Positions 44,951-57,805 are shown, counted from the first letter of the stretch. The stretch: 64,000 nt of DNA from Cephalopachus bancanus (GCA_027257055.1 JAPVLO010000974.1:186001-250000), one strand, 5' to 3'. A program made the numbers and translations. The notes: a model not told the origin generated them from the sequence alone.

Positions 44951-47900
44951 TCATTCTCCTGCAAACATTCTGTCCTCAGTCTTTCCCACCTAGCCCCCCA
45001 CATGTGAGTGTCCCCCTAGCTAGGCACCTTCCAGGCCTAACCAACACCCTGGTGGCTCCCCCCGCTTAGGTCCAGGAGTTCCCAGGCTCCCTAGTCGTGT
45101 TTCTGCTGGCTGTCTTCTCTGAGGTGAGAAATGTGCCCCAGGCAGGCCGACTATGACTCGGCAACGAGGACCTACTGCCAAGAAAGGTCAGAGAAAAATC
45201 CCTCATCCAGGGACAGTTCTTCCTCCGCAATCCCATTTTTCCTGATCTAAAGCCAGTCGCACTGTGAACACACCACATGCAGTTTAGAATCTATGTACAT
45301 TTCTGGTGATTTTGGAGACAGGGTCTGAGTCTAAGACCCAGCCTGGTGCCCATGGTCATGACCGTCATTCATTGCCAGGCTTGAAATCGTGGGTTCCATT
45401 GATCCTCTTGCCTCAACCTCTGGAATGGCCAGTATGATGGGCACCTTGACCCCAGACCCCCTGTTTAGATAGGTAAGGAGACGTGGTCTCCCTGCATGGC
45501 ACGGGCTGGCCTTGGCCTCCTGGGCTCCAGGCATCCTCCTGCCTCAGCCTCCCAGAGTGCTGGGATTCCAGGCATGGGCTTCCTTGCCAGGCCTTTTGGT
45601 TTGCTTTCGATGAAGGATGGAGGCCAGGTTTGGGGGCTCGTACTCATTATCCCAGGGTTTTGGGAGGCCAGGCCAGTGGCCAGCTTGAACCCCGGACAAA
45701 GAAGTGCACAGGCAACTTGGCAAGACCCCTTCTCAACCTTCCATCCCAAATGAGCCCGGCATGGTGGCACACGGCTGTCATTCTGGCTCTTCAGAAGGCT
45801 GGTGAAAGGCTCACTGGATCCTGGCAGGCCGAGGTGGCAGTTGCTGGGAGCAAGCCACCATCCTAAAGCCTGGGAAAAAGAGTGAGACTCAAAGAAAAAA
45901 AGAAAAAGGGAAAGAAAAGAAAAGCATACATTTGTGTATGGAGTTGGGATCATTGGGAACAGACAAAGATCATTTGGAAAGGAGGCCCCAGGCTTGGGCC
46001 TAGAATTACCGAAAGATGGTGAATCGGCAGACAAAGGACTGTGGGTTTGGGAGGCTGAAGTTGGGGACTTCTGCAGCCTGGGAGTTTGAGACCAGCCTGG
46101 GCCAAGTAGCAAGACCTCGCTGCTCCCCAGAACACAAGCACTGGATTCACACCTGTTGGCACATGCAGTCCCAGCTACACGGGATGCAGTGGCCTCCATC
46201 CCGGGGTGTGCCTTTGTGTCACCCCCATTGACAGCATGTGTGAGTACAGGCCGGGCACCATGTCTCACGGCTGTCAGTCCCGTGAGCTGGGAGCCTGAGG
46301 TGGGAGGTTGCCTAAGTCCCCAGGTTCAGAGACAAGCCCAGGCAGGTTGGACAGACTTCGTCGTGGCAAGACGGTGCCAAAATTGAGTCAGGTGTGGTGG
46401 TCCCCAGAGTCCAGCTGCTTGGGGGTCAAGGCAGGAGGACCGCCTCAGCCCAGCAGGTCGAGGCCCCAGAAGTTACGATCTTGCTGTCATGCCCCAGCCC
46501 AGCCTATGGAGAACCTGGCGACAAAAAAGACGCCAACGTGTGTCATGACGGGTGCCCATGGCTCCCCAGGGAAAGGTCTGCATGGTCATGGGATGATGGA
46601 GTGATCATGAGAGAAAAGAGCCTTCCCCATGCCCAAAGGAGGTAAACCAGTGGCCAGAACCTGGGCTGGCCATGGCATTGCCAGACCTCCTTGATTGCTC
46701 TATGCCTGATGACCACCCTAACTCAGATCAGTCTGTTTCATGAGCTCACACGTGTCTTTGCCGTAGGGCACAAGAGTGGAGGGTGGAGGCAGGCCTTCTT
46801 GAATGTATGGCACAGGACGTATGTGCCTGGAGGCCAACTTTGAAACTGCCAGAAAATGACAGGCGGGAAAGTGCCTTTTTCTCTCCCATCCCCGAGGGTG
46901 ACTACTCACTCCTGAGGGTGTCAGGAGTGGTAGTGGTGGCAGTGGTGGTCATTATTATTATTTGAAGTTGAAATCCCACTCTGTCATCCAGGCCTTAGCA
47001 CAGGCACATGCTCAGGTACACTGTGGACTCCACCTGCTGGGTCTCAGGTGATCCTCCTGCATCGGCTCAAGGAGTGGCTGAGACCACAGGCTTGCGCCAG
47101 CATGCCTGGGTAATCTTTAGATTTATTTTTGATGGCCGAGATGAGGTCTTACCCCATGTCCTGGGCTGGTGTCAAATCCGCAGGCTCAGGCCGTCCACTA
47201 CCCTGCACCTTTAAAGGACCACGATGCCTGGTTGAGACCCTGAAACAGGCCTGTGGTTGTGGTGATCGTGGTGGTTGGTATTATTCTGAGTTGCTGTCCC
47301 ACTCTGTCACCAAGCTTGGAGCACAGGGGACTACTCTCAACCACTGCACCCTCTACCGGCCTGACTCTGCAGGTCCTCCCACAGCAGCCTCCCAAGTGGC
47401 CAGAACGAAAGACCTGTAGTACCAAGCTCGGATCATTTTTTTGGCTTCTTGTAGAGATGAGGTCTGGACAAGGTGCCCGGGCTGGTCTTCAATTTGGGGG
47501 CTCAGGCCATCCTCTCACCACAGCCTCCAGAGCACCGTGATGGCAGACGTGAGCCCCTGCATCCAGCCTCCATACCACCGTTGGGATCCCACAGTGAAGT
47601 CCGTTGCCTACCGACGACCTGACCCCAGAGAGGGCAGCTGGCGTAGCCCACTGGGCCCTCTGCTGAGGGAGTGCCTTGTGCATGGGCGTGTCTCCACCAG
47701 GGTTCCTACCCTTCCTTCTGCCTTGTTACTCATGGTGGATCTGCTCCCTCCTCCCAGGGTCTGCCTTGGGGAAAGGAATGGCGTGACACTCAAACTTTTG
47801 GGGGGGTGGGGATGGCCAGTTGACTAACGCATGTCTCTTCAGCCTTCAGGGAGGCTGAGATGGGAAGATGGTCAGAGCCTGGGAGCTCCAGACCAGCTGG

Positions 47901-48123
47901 ACACCATGACAAGCCCCCACTCTGACCTCCAAGCAAAATCCAGAAAACCTTGGGTGAGTATAAGCCTTGGTGGGAGGGTTGCCTCTGACCCGGAGTTCAA
48001 GACCAGGCAGGAGACCAGGATATCAATCAAATGGAATGCCTGCGATCGCTGGAGTTTGGGAGACCAAGGCCAAGAGGTTGACCTAAATTGGGCAGTTTGA
48101 GAGCAGTCTGGACCACCTAGTGA
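44951..48123 (+). repeat. Tandem unit 15, intact
   Basis: All modules are present: M1 to about 45310, M2 to about 45610, M3 to about 45925, M4 to about 46030, M5 and M6 to about 46530, M7 to about 46925, M8 from near 46930, M9 from near 47250, M10 about 47565-47810, M11 and M12. Confidence 0.88.
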
Positions 48124-48134
48124 GGAAATAAAAT

Positions 48135-48210
<76 letters not shown>

Positions 48211-48277
48211 AAAAGAAAGAAAGAAAAAGAAAGAAATGTAGAAAGAAAGAAAGTAAAGATAGAAAGACAGAAAGAAA
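48124..48277 (+). repeat. (GAAA)n microsatellite without GGAA block
   Basis: A long GAAA run with a degenerate 3' end carrying single T and C substitutions. It lacks the GGAA block found in most neighbouring units. Confidence 0.95.
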
Positions 48278-51200
48278 TCCATTCTTCTGCAAAACTTCTG
48301 CCCTCAGTCCTTCATCGCCAGCCCACCCAAATGTGATGGTCCCCCAAGCTCGGCACCTTTCAACAACAACACCCCCATGACTGCTCTCACTTTTGTGTAG
48401 AAGTTCCCAAGGCTCCCTGGCCGCGTTCCTGCCGGCTCTCCTCTCTGAGGTGTGGAATGTGCCTCAGGCAGGCTGACCCTCTGACTCAGCAACAAGGACC
48501 TTCCACCAAGGTAGGTGAGTGACACATCTTTCACCCGGGGACATTTCTTCCCCCCAATCCCATTTTTCCTGGATCTAAAGACAGTTGTCCTGTGAACACA
48601 CCACATGCAGTTGACAAAAGTTGTACGATTCTGATATTTTTGGAGACAGGGTATGGCTCTGTGACCAAGGCTGGACCCGGGGACATGACTGACGTTCACT
48701 GCCAGCCTCGAAATTACAAGCCCTGGTTATCCTCCCGCATCAGCCTCCAGAGTGCCCAGGAAGATGGGCACCTCGACCCCAGACACCCTGTTTGTATGGG
48801 TGCTGAAATGATGTGTCCCTGTGTGGCCTGGGCTGGCGTTGGGCTCCTGGACTCCAGTCATCCTCCAGTCTTAGCCTCTCAGAGCTCTGGGATTCCAAAC
48901 GTGGGCCACCGTGCCAGGTATCCTGGTTCGTTTTTGAGGAATGAGCAAGGCCAGGCTCTGGGGATCAGCCTCATCATTCCAGAACTTTGTGATGCCGAGA
49001 CCAGCAGCCAGCTCAAGCCCATGGATGGAGACCCACCTGGGCACCTCAGCGAGACTCGTCTTTACACTCCATCCCAAATGTGCCAGGCATGGTGGCATGC
49101 GTTTGTTGTACCAGCTACTTAGAAGGCCAGGGAAAGGTTCATGGGTGTCCGACAGTCCAAGGCTGCAGTGGCCAGAAGTGAGCCACCGCCCTCCAACCTG
49201 GGTGACAGAGTGGGACTCTGACTCAAAGTGAAAATGAAAAAAGAAAAAAGAGAAGAGCATCCATTTGTGTTTGGAGTTGTGATCATCGTGAACAGACAGA
49301 GATCATTTGGGAAGGAGGCCCCAGCCTTGGGTCTAGAGTTCCTGAAAGATGGTGGGATTGGCAGACAAACAGGCTGAGGTTTTGGGAGGCTGAGGTGGGG
49401 AACCACTGGATCCCGGGAGTTTGAGACGAGCCTGTGTCATGTAACGAGACTTCATTGCTCCCCAGAACGCAAACACTGGAGTTGTGCATGGTTGAGCCCA
49501 CGTTCCTGGCTACTCGGGATAGGGTGGGCTCCATCCCAGGGTGTTCCTCTGCATCATCCCCGCTGACAGAATATGTGAGTCCAGGCCTGGCACCGTAGTT
49601 CAATACCATCAGCCCCATGCCCTCGGAGGCCGAGTTGGGAGGTTGCCTGAGCCCAGGTAGGAGACCAGCCAGGGCGATGTTGACAGACCTTGTCTTGGTG
49701 AGAAGTTCCCAAAATTAGATCTGTCATGTGGTCCCCAACATCCTGGCTGCTCAGGGCCTAAGCTGGAGGAACTTCTGATCCCTACAGTTCAAGGCCCTGG
49801 AAGCCAAGATCATGCCACCGCACCCCAGCCAGGCCAACAGAGAACTCGGCGACAAAAAATATGCCTCCCACATGCATCACAATGAGCGTTCATGACTCCC
49901 CAGCAAAAGGTCCGTGAGGATGGGGGACAATGGAGTGATCAGGAGAGGAACCGACCCTACTCCCGCCCAAAGGTGGAAGGCTGGGTGACCAGAAACTGGG
50001 TTGGCCATGGCATTGCCACTCCACTTTCATTGCTCTGTGCCCGATTACTGCCCTAACTCGGGGTCACCTGTTCTGTGAGCTCACACACACCTTTGCTATG
50101 GGGCACAAGTGTGGAGGGTGGAGGCAGGTTTTCTGTGACGCGTGGACAAAGGCATGGGGTGGACTTACCCAGTGGCCACCTTTGAAATCTTGTGTAAATG
50201 ACAGGGGGAAGTGCATTTCCTCTCTAAAACCTGAGGGTGACTCAGGGGCGGTGGTGGTGGTAGTGGTGGAGATTACTATTATTGGAAGTCTGAATTCCAC
50301 TCTCTCCGAGGCCTGAGCTCAGAGGCATGCTCATGGGCACTGCGAGCTCCACCTGCCAGCCTCAGGCAATCCTCCCTCCCAGTGTTCCGGCTGGTCTCAA
50401 GGCTACAGGCTCAGGCCGTCCACTCACCTGACCTCTGAAAGAACGGGATGCCAGGCTGAGCCTATGAGCCCAGTCAGTAGTTGTGGTGGTGGTGGTTGGT
50501 ATTATTATTCTGGGTCAAAGTCCCACTCTGTCACCCAGCCAGAGTGCAGGTGCCTGATTTTAGTCACCATGGCCTCCACCAGCTGGGCTCTGGAGATACT
50601 CCTGCTGTGGCTGCCTGAATGGCTGGAATGACAAGCGTGTGCCACCACACACAGCTCATTTATTTGGCTTCTTGTAGAGACAAGGTCTTGCCACAGTGCC
50701 TGGGCCAATCTCAAACCCTGTGGCTCAGGACATCCTATCACCTTGGCCTCCAAAAGCACTGGGGTGACAGGCATGAGCCCCCATGCCAGGTCTCCACACT
50801 CCTCTCAGGGCCCCACCACAAGGCCAGGTCCCTTCCTATGACCCAGGAACCCAGAGAGAGTGGCCAGAGTTGCCCCAGAGCCCTCCCCAGGTGGTGTAGG
50901 GATGTGTCTCGACTGGGGCACCCACAACACTGCCTACTTCATTCCTCAGGTTGGATCTGCTCACTCCTCCCTGGGACCACCATGGGGAAAGGGAGTGTGC
51001 GACTCTCAAACCTTCAGGGGGTGAGGATGGCTGGGCAACTCACAACTGTCTCCTCGGCACTCGGGGAGGCCAAGATGGGAAGATAACCAGAGGCGAGGAG
51101 CTCAAGACCAGGCTGGACACCATAGCAAGCCCTGAGTTAGAACCCAAGCAAAATCAAGAAAACCTTGGATGATGGCAGGCCTCGACAGGAGGATCATCTC

Positions 51201-51339
51201 CAGCCCAGAGTTCAAGACCAGGCAGGAAGACCAGGATGTTGACTAAATGGAAAGTCTGTGATTGCAGCAGTTTGGGAAGCCCAGGCCAAGATGATGGCTT
51301 AAGTTGGGCAGTTTGAGAGCAGCTTGGACAACTTAGTGA
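48278..51339 (+). repeat. Tandem unit 16, with a small deletion in M8
   Basis: M1-M7 are complete. In antisense Alu M8, about 110 bp is missing near 50381, where the text jumps from the first to the second half of the Alu. M9 (lead near 50482), M10 (about 50800-51020), M11 and M12 follow. Confidence 0.87.
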
Positions 51340-51347
51340 GAAAAGAA

Positions 51348-51383
<36 letters not shown>

Positions 51384-51437
51384 AGGAAGGAAGGAAGGAA
51401 GGAAGGAAGGAAGGAAGGAAGGAAGGAAGGAAAGAAA
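51340..51437 (+). repeat. (GAAA)n-(GGAA)n microsatellite
   Basis: A clean switch from GAAA to GGAA near 51383, with about 12 GGAA copies before a final GAAA. Confidence 0.95.
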
Positions 51438-53556
51438 TCCATTCTCCTGCAAATTGTCTTTCCCCAGTTCTTTCCGCCACCTTCCCCACATATGAGGATC
51501 CCTCAACTTTATCACCCTCCAGACCCAAAACCCCCAATGGCAGCCTCCTTTGGTGCAGGAGTTCTTGAGTCTCCCTGGCCTGGTTCTTCCAGCTCTCCCA
51601 ATCTCAATTTTTCTGGGTCTAAATCCAGTCGCCCTGTGAATACACTGCACGCAGTTGAGAAACTGTGCATGATTCTGATGTTTTTGGAGACAAGGTCTGG
51701 TTCTGTCACCCTGGCTGGGGCCCGGGGACACAACCGTCATTCTCTGCCAGCCTCAAAATTGTGGGTTCCAATGATCCTGCCACCTCAGCCTCAGGTGTGG
51801 CTGGGATGACGGGCACCTTGACTCAAGACCCCCTATTTAGATGTGTTCAGAGATGGGGTATCCCTGCGTGGGCTGGGCTGGCCTAGGCTGGCCTTGGGCT
51901 CCTGAACTCCAGCCATCCTCCCACCAAAGCCTCCCAGAACACTAGGATTCCAGGCTTAGGCCTCTGCCTTAGGCCTTCTGATTTGTTTTGAATAAAGGAT
52001 TGAGGCCATACTCAGGGGCTCAGCCTCAGGGCTTTTGGAGGCTGAGGTCAGGGACCAGCCCTAGCCCACAGGCTGAGACCTACCTGGGAAACTTGACGAG
52101 AACTCGTCTCTACCTTCCATCCCAAATGAGCCAGGCGTGGTGGTGCGAGCCTGTCATTTAGGCTCCTCGATAATCTGGGAAAAGGCTCTCTGGAGCCTGG
52201 TGCACCAAGGTATCCTGGTCAGGAGCAAGTCACGTCCCTCCAGCCTGGGAAATGTAGTAAGACTCCAACTCAAAGAAATAAAGGGAAAAAGGGGAAAAAA
52301 AGAGAAATATCCATTTGTCTATGGAGTTGGGATCATCATGAACAGAAAAAGATCATTTGGGAAGAAGTCCCCAGCCTTGAGCCTAGAATTCCCCAAACAC
52401 GGTGTATCAGCAGATATTCGGACTGTGGCTTAGGGAGGCCGAGGTGGGGGACCGCTTGAGCCTGGGAGTTCGAGACCATCCTGGACCATGTAGCAAGACC
52501 TCGATGCTCCCTGGAATGCTTGGTGTCACGTTTGGTGGTGCCCACTGTCCTGGCTACATGGGATATGGTGGCCTCCATCATGGTGCTCTCTTTGGTGTCA
52601 CCCCACTGACAGAACGTTTGAGTCCAGGCCAGGCACCGTGACACACAGCCGTCAGCCTGGGAGGCAGAACCGGGAGTCTGTCTGAGCCCAGTGGTAGGAG
52701 ACCAGCCCAGGCAACATGGCCAGACCTCATCTCAGTGAGAGGTCCCCAAAATTGAGTCAGGCATGGTGACCTCTGGAGTCCCAGCTGCTTGGGGGCTGAG
52801 ACAGGAGGATAGTCTGAGTCCATCAGGTCGAGGCTCCAGAAGCCATGATTATACTGCCATTCCCCAGACTGGCCAATGGAGACTACAGAGATAAAAATGA
52901 TACATCCCACATGCATCATGACAGGCATTGACGGCTCCCCAGGGAAAGGTCCACGTAGGCAATGTACGATGGAGTGATCAGGAGAAGAAGGGGCCGATGC
53001 TGTCCTGAAGGTGGCAGACTGGGTGACCGGAACCTGCACTGGCTGTGGTGTTGATGGAGTGCTCGATTGCTCTGTGCACGATGAACACTCTAGCTCGGGA
53101 CCATCTGTTCCATGAGCTCACACACCTCTTTGGTGTGGGCACGTGTGTGGAGGGTGGAGGCAGGCGCTCGGGGATGCATGGCCCAAGGCACGGGATTGAC
53201 ATACTGGGTGGCCACCACTGAAAACTCCCATGAACAACATGCTGGAAAGTGTCATTTCCTCTCCCATCCCTGAGGGTGACTCCTCGCACTAAGTGGCAGG
53301 GGTTTTGGTGTTAGTGGTGATTGTGATAATTATTATTTGGAGTCAGAATCCCACTCTGTCACCCAGGATGGAGTACAGGGTCACGCTCACAGCCACTGCA
53401 CTCTTCCTGCTGGTCTCAGGCAATCCTCCTGCCTTGGCCTCCAGAGTGTCTGGAACCACAGGCTTCTGCCACCACACCCGGCAACAGTTTGGGGGGCCCT
53501 TGCTGAGAGGATGGCCCAAGTTGAGCGGTTTCAGAGCAGCCTGGACAACCTAGTGA
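51438..53556 (+). repeat. Tandem unit 17, deleted from M8 to M12 and within M1
   Basis: M1 lacks about 120 bp near 51598. M2-M7 are normal. In M8, near 53480-53484, the antisense Alu text jumps into M12, removing the end of M8, M9, M10 and M11 (about 0.95 kb). The closing purine tract is degenerate. Confidence 0.87.
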
Positions 53557-53638
53557 GGAAAGAAAAGAAAATAAATAAGACAAAAAGAAAGAAAGAAAGG
53601 AAGGAAGAAAAGAGGAAAGAAAGAAAGACATAAAGAAA
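53557..53638 (+). repeat. Degenerate (GAAA)n tract
   Basis: A short purine tract with AAAT, ACAA and GACAT interruptions. It is the most decayed of the unit-end tracts. Confidence 0.9.
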
Positions 53639-55762
53639 TGTAAGTCAACATAGAAATTCTTTTGCCTGAAAACCTTCTGCCCTCAGTCCTTTCCCCCTCC
53701 ATCCTCCCCACATGTGCGGGTCTCCCAAGCTCAGCATCTTACATCCCCAACCCCCCCCCCAATGGCTGCCACAGCTTTTGTGTGGGAGTTCCGGAGACTT
53801 CCTGTCCGGGTTCCTGCTGACTTTCCTCTACGAGGTGAGAAATGTGCCCAGGCAGCCTGGAACTCTGACTCAGCAAGGATGACCTTATGCCAAGAAAGGC
53901 AAGGGATACATCCTTCACCCAGAGACATTTCTTTCACCCATGTCCCACATTTTCGGGTTCGAAAGCCAGTCGCCCTTTGAGCATACCACATGCAGTTGAG
54001 AATCTGTGTACGATTCTGCTGTTTTTGGAGAAAGGTTCTGGCTCTGTGGCCCAGGCTGGGGCAACAGCCTCGAAATCACAGTCTTCAGTGATCCTCCTGC
54101 CTCTGCCTCTGTAGTGGATGGGACGATGGACACCATGTCCCCAGACCTCATCTTTGAGTGGGTGTGGAGATGGGGTCTGGTCTCCCTGCAAGGTCCAGGC
54201 TGGCCTTGACCTCATGGGATACAACCATCCTCCCAATTCAGCCTCCCAGAGTGCTGGGATTCTAGGCATTGTTTACCCCGTTCAGCCTTTTGGTTCATTT
54301 TAGATGAAGGATCAAGGCCAGTCTAGGGTTCTCAACATCTGTTGATCTGGCTTCTCAGAAGGCCTGTGGGGGATGGCTCACTGGAGCCCACAGGGCCAAA
54401 GTTGTACTGGCCGGGAGCAAGCCACTACCCTCCATCCTGGGTGAGGAGTGAGATTCCAACACAAAAAATAAAAAATAAAAGGAAAGAAAAGAAGAGCAAC
54501 CATTTGTGTATGGATTTGGGATCATCGTGAACAGACAGAGATCATTGGGGAAGGAAACCCAGGTCTTGGTCGTGGAGTTCCCAAAAGTCAGTCTATCAGC
54601 AGCCAATCAGGCTGTGGCTTTGGAAAGCTGAGTCAAGGTACAGCTGGAGCTCAGGAGTTCGAGACCAGCCTGGGCCATGTAACGAGACATTGTCGCTCCC
54701 CAGAATGCAAACACTGAAGTCACTCGTGGTGGTGTCTTCGGTCTCGGCTACATGGGATGTGGTGGCCTCCATCCAAAGCATTCCTTTGCATCACCCCCAC
54801 GAACAGAACGTGCGAGTCCAGGCCAGGCACTGTGGCTCATGGCAGTCAGCCCTATGCCCTGGGAGTTCGAAGCAGGAGATTGCCTGAGCATAGGGGTTGG
54901 AGACCAACCCAGGCATGTGTGGAGAGTGGAGTCAGGCCTTCTGGGGCACGTGGATGAAGGTGCAGGACAGATATGTCTGGTGGCCACCTTTGAAACCTCC
55001 TGTAACAACAGCCGGGAAGTGCCTTTTCCTCTCATATCCTTGAGAGTGACTCCTTGTTCTGGATGGAAGGGGTGGTGGTGGTGGTGGTCATTATTATTAT
55101 TTGTAGTCGGAATCCCACTCTGTCCTCCAGGCCAGAGTGCAGGGGCATGGTCATGGCCACCACGGACAGCATCTGCCGGGATTAGGCAATCCTCCTGCAT
55201 CAGCCCCCTGAGTGGCTTGAACCACAGGCCTGCACCTCCACGCCTGGCTAATTTTGTATTTATTTTTGATGGCCGAGACAAAATCTGTCCCCATGTCCCA
55301 GGCTGGTATTGAACCTGCAGTCTCAGATCATCCACTCATCTGGCTTTCCAAAAGGCCGGGAGGCCAGGTTGAGCTCCTTAGCCCAGCCTGTGTTTGTGGT
55401 GGTGGTGGAGGTTGGTATTATTATTCTCAGTCAGAGTCTCGATCTTTCACCCAGGCCAGAGCTCAGGGACCCACTCTCTGCCTCCAGGGCCTCCACCAAC
55501 TGGGTTCTGATGATCCTCCTTCTGTGGCCTCCCAAGTGGCCAGAATGACAGGTGTGCACCACCGTGCTGGGCTCATTTTTTTGGCTTCTTGTAGAGACCA
55601 GGTCTCGCCAAGGTACTCGGGCTGGTCTTCAATCTGGGGGCTTCAGCCATCCTCTTGCCTCAGCCTCCCAGATTCCAGGATGACAGGCATGAGCATCGGC
55701 ATCTGACCTCCAAACCCCTCTCTGGGCCCCACCAGGAGGCCCACTCCCTTCTGATGACTCGG
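53639..55762 (+). repeat. Tandem unit 18, left part up to provirus copy 2, with private deletions
   Basis: M1 and M2 are normal. M3 has an internal deletion of about 100 bp near 54337. M4 and M5 are present. Near 54914-54918, early M6 joins late M7, removing about 0.5 kb. M8 (lead near 55072) and M9 (near 55398) follow, and the unit breaks in early M10 at the same base context as unit 11, where the LTR of copy 2 begins. Confidence 0.86.
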
Positions 55763-56848
55763 TGTCAGGAACCAGCCTCAGAGGTCTTCATGTTGACAGT
55801 GTCCATAAGCCTGCAGACTCCAGGTTGCAGGCTCACTCTAGGCTGCAATTTGCCCTACTTCTTCTACTCATATTTTTATGTTTGCCATTGCTATCCAAAG
55901 AGCTGGGGGATGCAAAAAAGTAGTAGTCTAATAAAAGTATCTATTAGTAGAAACAAGCAGTTAGTGATATGAAAATTTTTCTGCCAAGATATGACACTCC
56001 ACTTGAGTTTCTCTGTTCCCACCCTTTTGGTGTTTGAACCCACAAAAATGGTTAAAAACTGCACATGGCACTCTCCTACCCCTGAGAGGCTTGGATTGAA
56101 TGTGCATCAGTGCTCTCTTTACCCCTTTCAGGGGAATATATACGCAAATTATAAACATCATGTTTGGTATCACAATAGGCTCATTAGTTTCAGTATTTTA
56201 AGTTGGTTGCTAATTAGAGAGCTTTGGGGAAGTGGTTTTCATTTTGCTAATGTGAAGTATTATATAGATATTTTAGCATAACGAAAAAGGTTGTTGTGAG
56301 GATTACGAGTTTTCAATTTTAGGTACGGCCATTTATGCAAGAAAACAGAAGGATGGCCCTATATTTGAAGTATACACAAACTTTTTGCATTTTAGTGTAC
56401 GTGATTAATATAGAAAAGTTGAAATAGTAGAAAAGGTTTTGTAATTGTATTTAGAAAAAAATAAAATGTTAGGAAAACATAAGTTAGGCATTAGGTTGTT
56501 AAAAGTTTAGATGTTTAGGGTTAATATTTTGAGAAAATACACTGTTAATAATTACATGCTTTAAAGATTCTATTAGTGGATACACTGTCACAAATTTGAG
56601 GGAAGACAGACAGTATTCATCATGTTTAAGACAATGATAAAAGTGTTTAAGACAATGATAAAAACAAAATAAATATGTCTGGGTTTGAAGGCCAAACTGT
56701 ATGTAACTAAAAGTATAAAAAGAACTTGAAAAGAAAAATAAACGGGTATCTGTCCTGCATAGCAAAAGAGTCAGTGTCCAAGTTTTCTCCTACATTGATG
56801 CTGTTCCTCCTTCAGAAAACCCTGACCTGCTGGATCTGGACTCCAGCA
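55763..56848 (+). repeat. 5' LTR of provirus copy 2
   Basis: A TG...CA element of about 1086 bp ending two bases before the primer site, colinear with the copy 1 LTR. It has a small local duplication near 56631-56660 ('gtttaagacaatgataaaa' twice) that copy 1 lacks. Confidence 0.8.
56714..56742 (+). promoter_or_regulatory. LTR TATA box and polyadenylation signal, copy 2
   Basis: TATAAA at 56714-56719 and AATAAA at 56737-56742, matching those at 31683-31711 in copy 1. Confidence 0.65.
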
Positions 56849-56850
56849 AG

Positions 56851-56868
56851 TGGTGCCCAAACAGGGAC
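56851..56868 (+). other. Primer binding site, tRNA-Lys type, copy 2
   Basis: The 18 bases tggtgcccaaacagggac differ from the tRNA-Lys(UUU) complement as I know it at two positions, both explained by CpG decay (CG to TG and CG to CA). Confidence 0.82.
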
Positions 56869-56988
56869 CTGAAGGTTAAGTCTTACTTTAATCAGACAGG
56901 ATCAGAATTTACCTAGGTTGCTGCACACCCCTCTGTAGAGGCAGGAAGAGCTAGAAAGGGTTAGCAGTTTTAGAGCCATGATGTAATC

Positions 56989-57805
56989 ATGGGCCAGAGT
57001 CGATTTAAAATAAGAAAATTGTTCATAGGTATTTTGATGCATATGCTTTCTAAAAGAGGAATTAAAATTTTCTCTATGCCGGGCTCGGTGGCCCAGCCTG
57101 TAATCCCACACTTTGGGACCATGAGGAGAATCAATTGCCTGAGCTCACTTTCCTGTAGTTCTGGCCACTCGGAAGGCTGAGGAGGACAGATCGCCAGAGC
57201 CCAGCAGATCTAGGCTGCAGTGGCCGAGAGTGACCATTGCACTCCAGTCTGGGTGACAGAGTGAGACTCCAACCCCCCCAAAATATAAATAAATTTTCCC
57301 CTACATGATTATCTCATTTTCTCCGTTTGTGCAAGAAAATTGTCCCTGGTTCCCTGAAGAAGATATCAGTAATTTAGAAACATGGACAAAGTTTTGGGAA
57401 AAAATTGAAGCTGTATTACACTCTTTGCAGTCTGGAACAAGTGCTTGTAGATACTTTTGCATTATGGAATATAATTAGAGATGTCTCCATCCACAACAAA
57501 AGGTTGATAAAATGCCTATTAAAGTAAAAGAGGAACCAGGTGAAAGAACTCCCTTACTAACCCCTGTTCTCTCCCAGGCAATGTTAGCCCCTGTTGATGA
57601 TGATCCTCTACCCCCTGAAGATAAGGAAAGCTTAAAAGAAGAAACACCTAGGTTTCATGAAGAAAAATATCCATACAATTTAAATTTGTCCATTTGCATC
57701 AAAAAAACTTCCAGCAAGTGGCTCCAGGGGGCAGGGATTGTGATTTTTTACCCTTCTGATTTAAGAGGAGAAAATTGTCTTTCTATATTGATTCCTGTTA
57801 TATAA
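56989..57805 (+). pseudogene. gag fragment, copy 2, interrupted by Alu
   Basis: ATG at 56989 starts Met-Gly-Gln-Ser and stays open through SKRGIKI to the Alu at 57078, so the early frameshift of copy 1 is private to copy 1. After the Alu, gag resumes near 57291 with frameshifts. A frame at 57512-57805 covers the acidic KVKEEPGERTPLLTP segment and runs on to the join with RNase H. Capsid and nucleocapsid are absent. Confidence 0.8.
57078..57290 (+). mobile_element. Alu insertion inside gag of provirus copy 2, internally deleted
   Basis: A sense Alu whose left arm breaks near 57145 and resumes in the right arm, so about 75-80 bp of the middle is missing. The target duplication is about 12-13 bases, imperfect: 57065-57077 upstream and from 57291 downstream (AAATTTTC, then C/T-rich). 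Copy 1 has the uninterrupted site at about 32027-32042. Confidence 0.88.
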
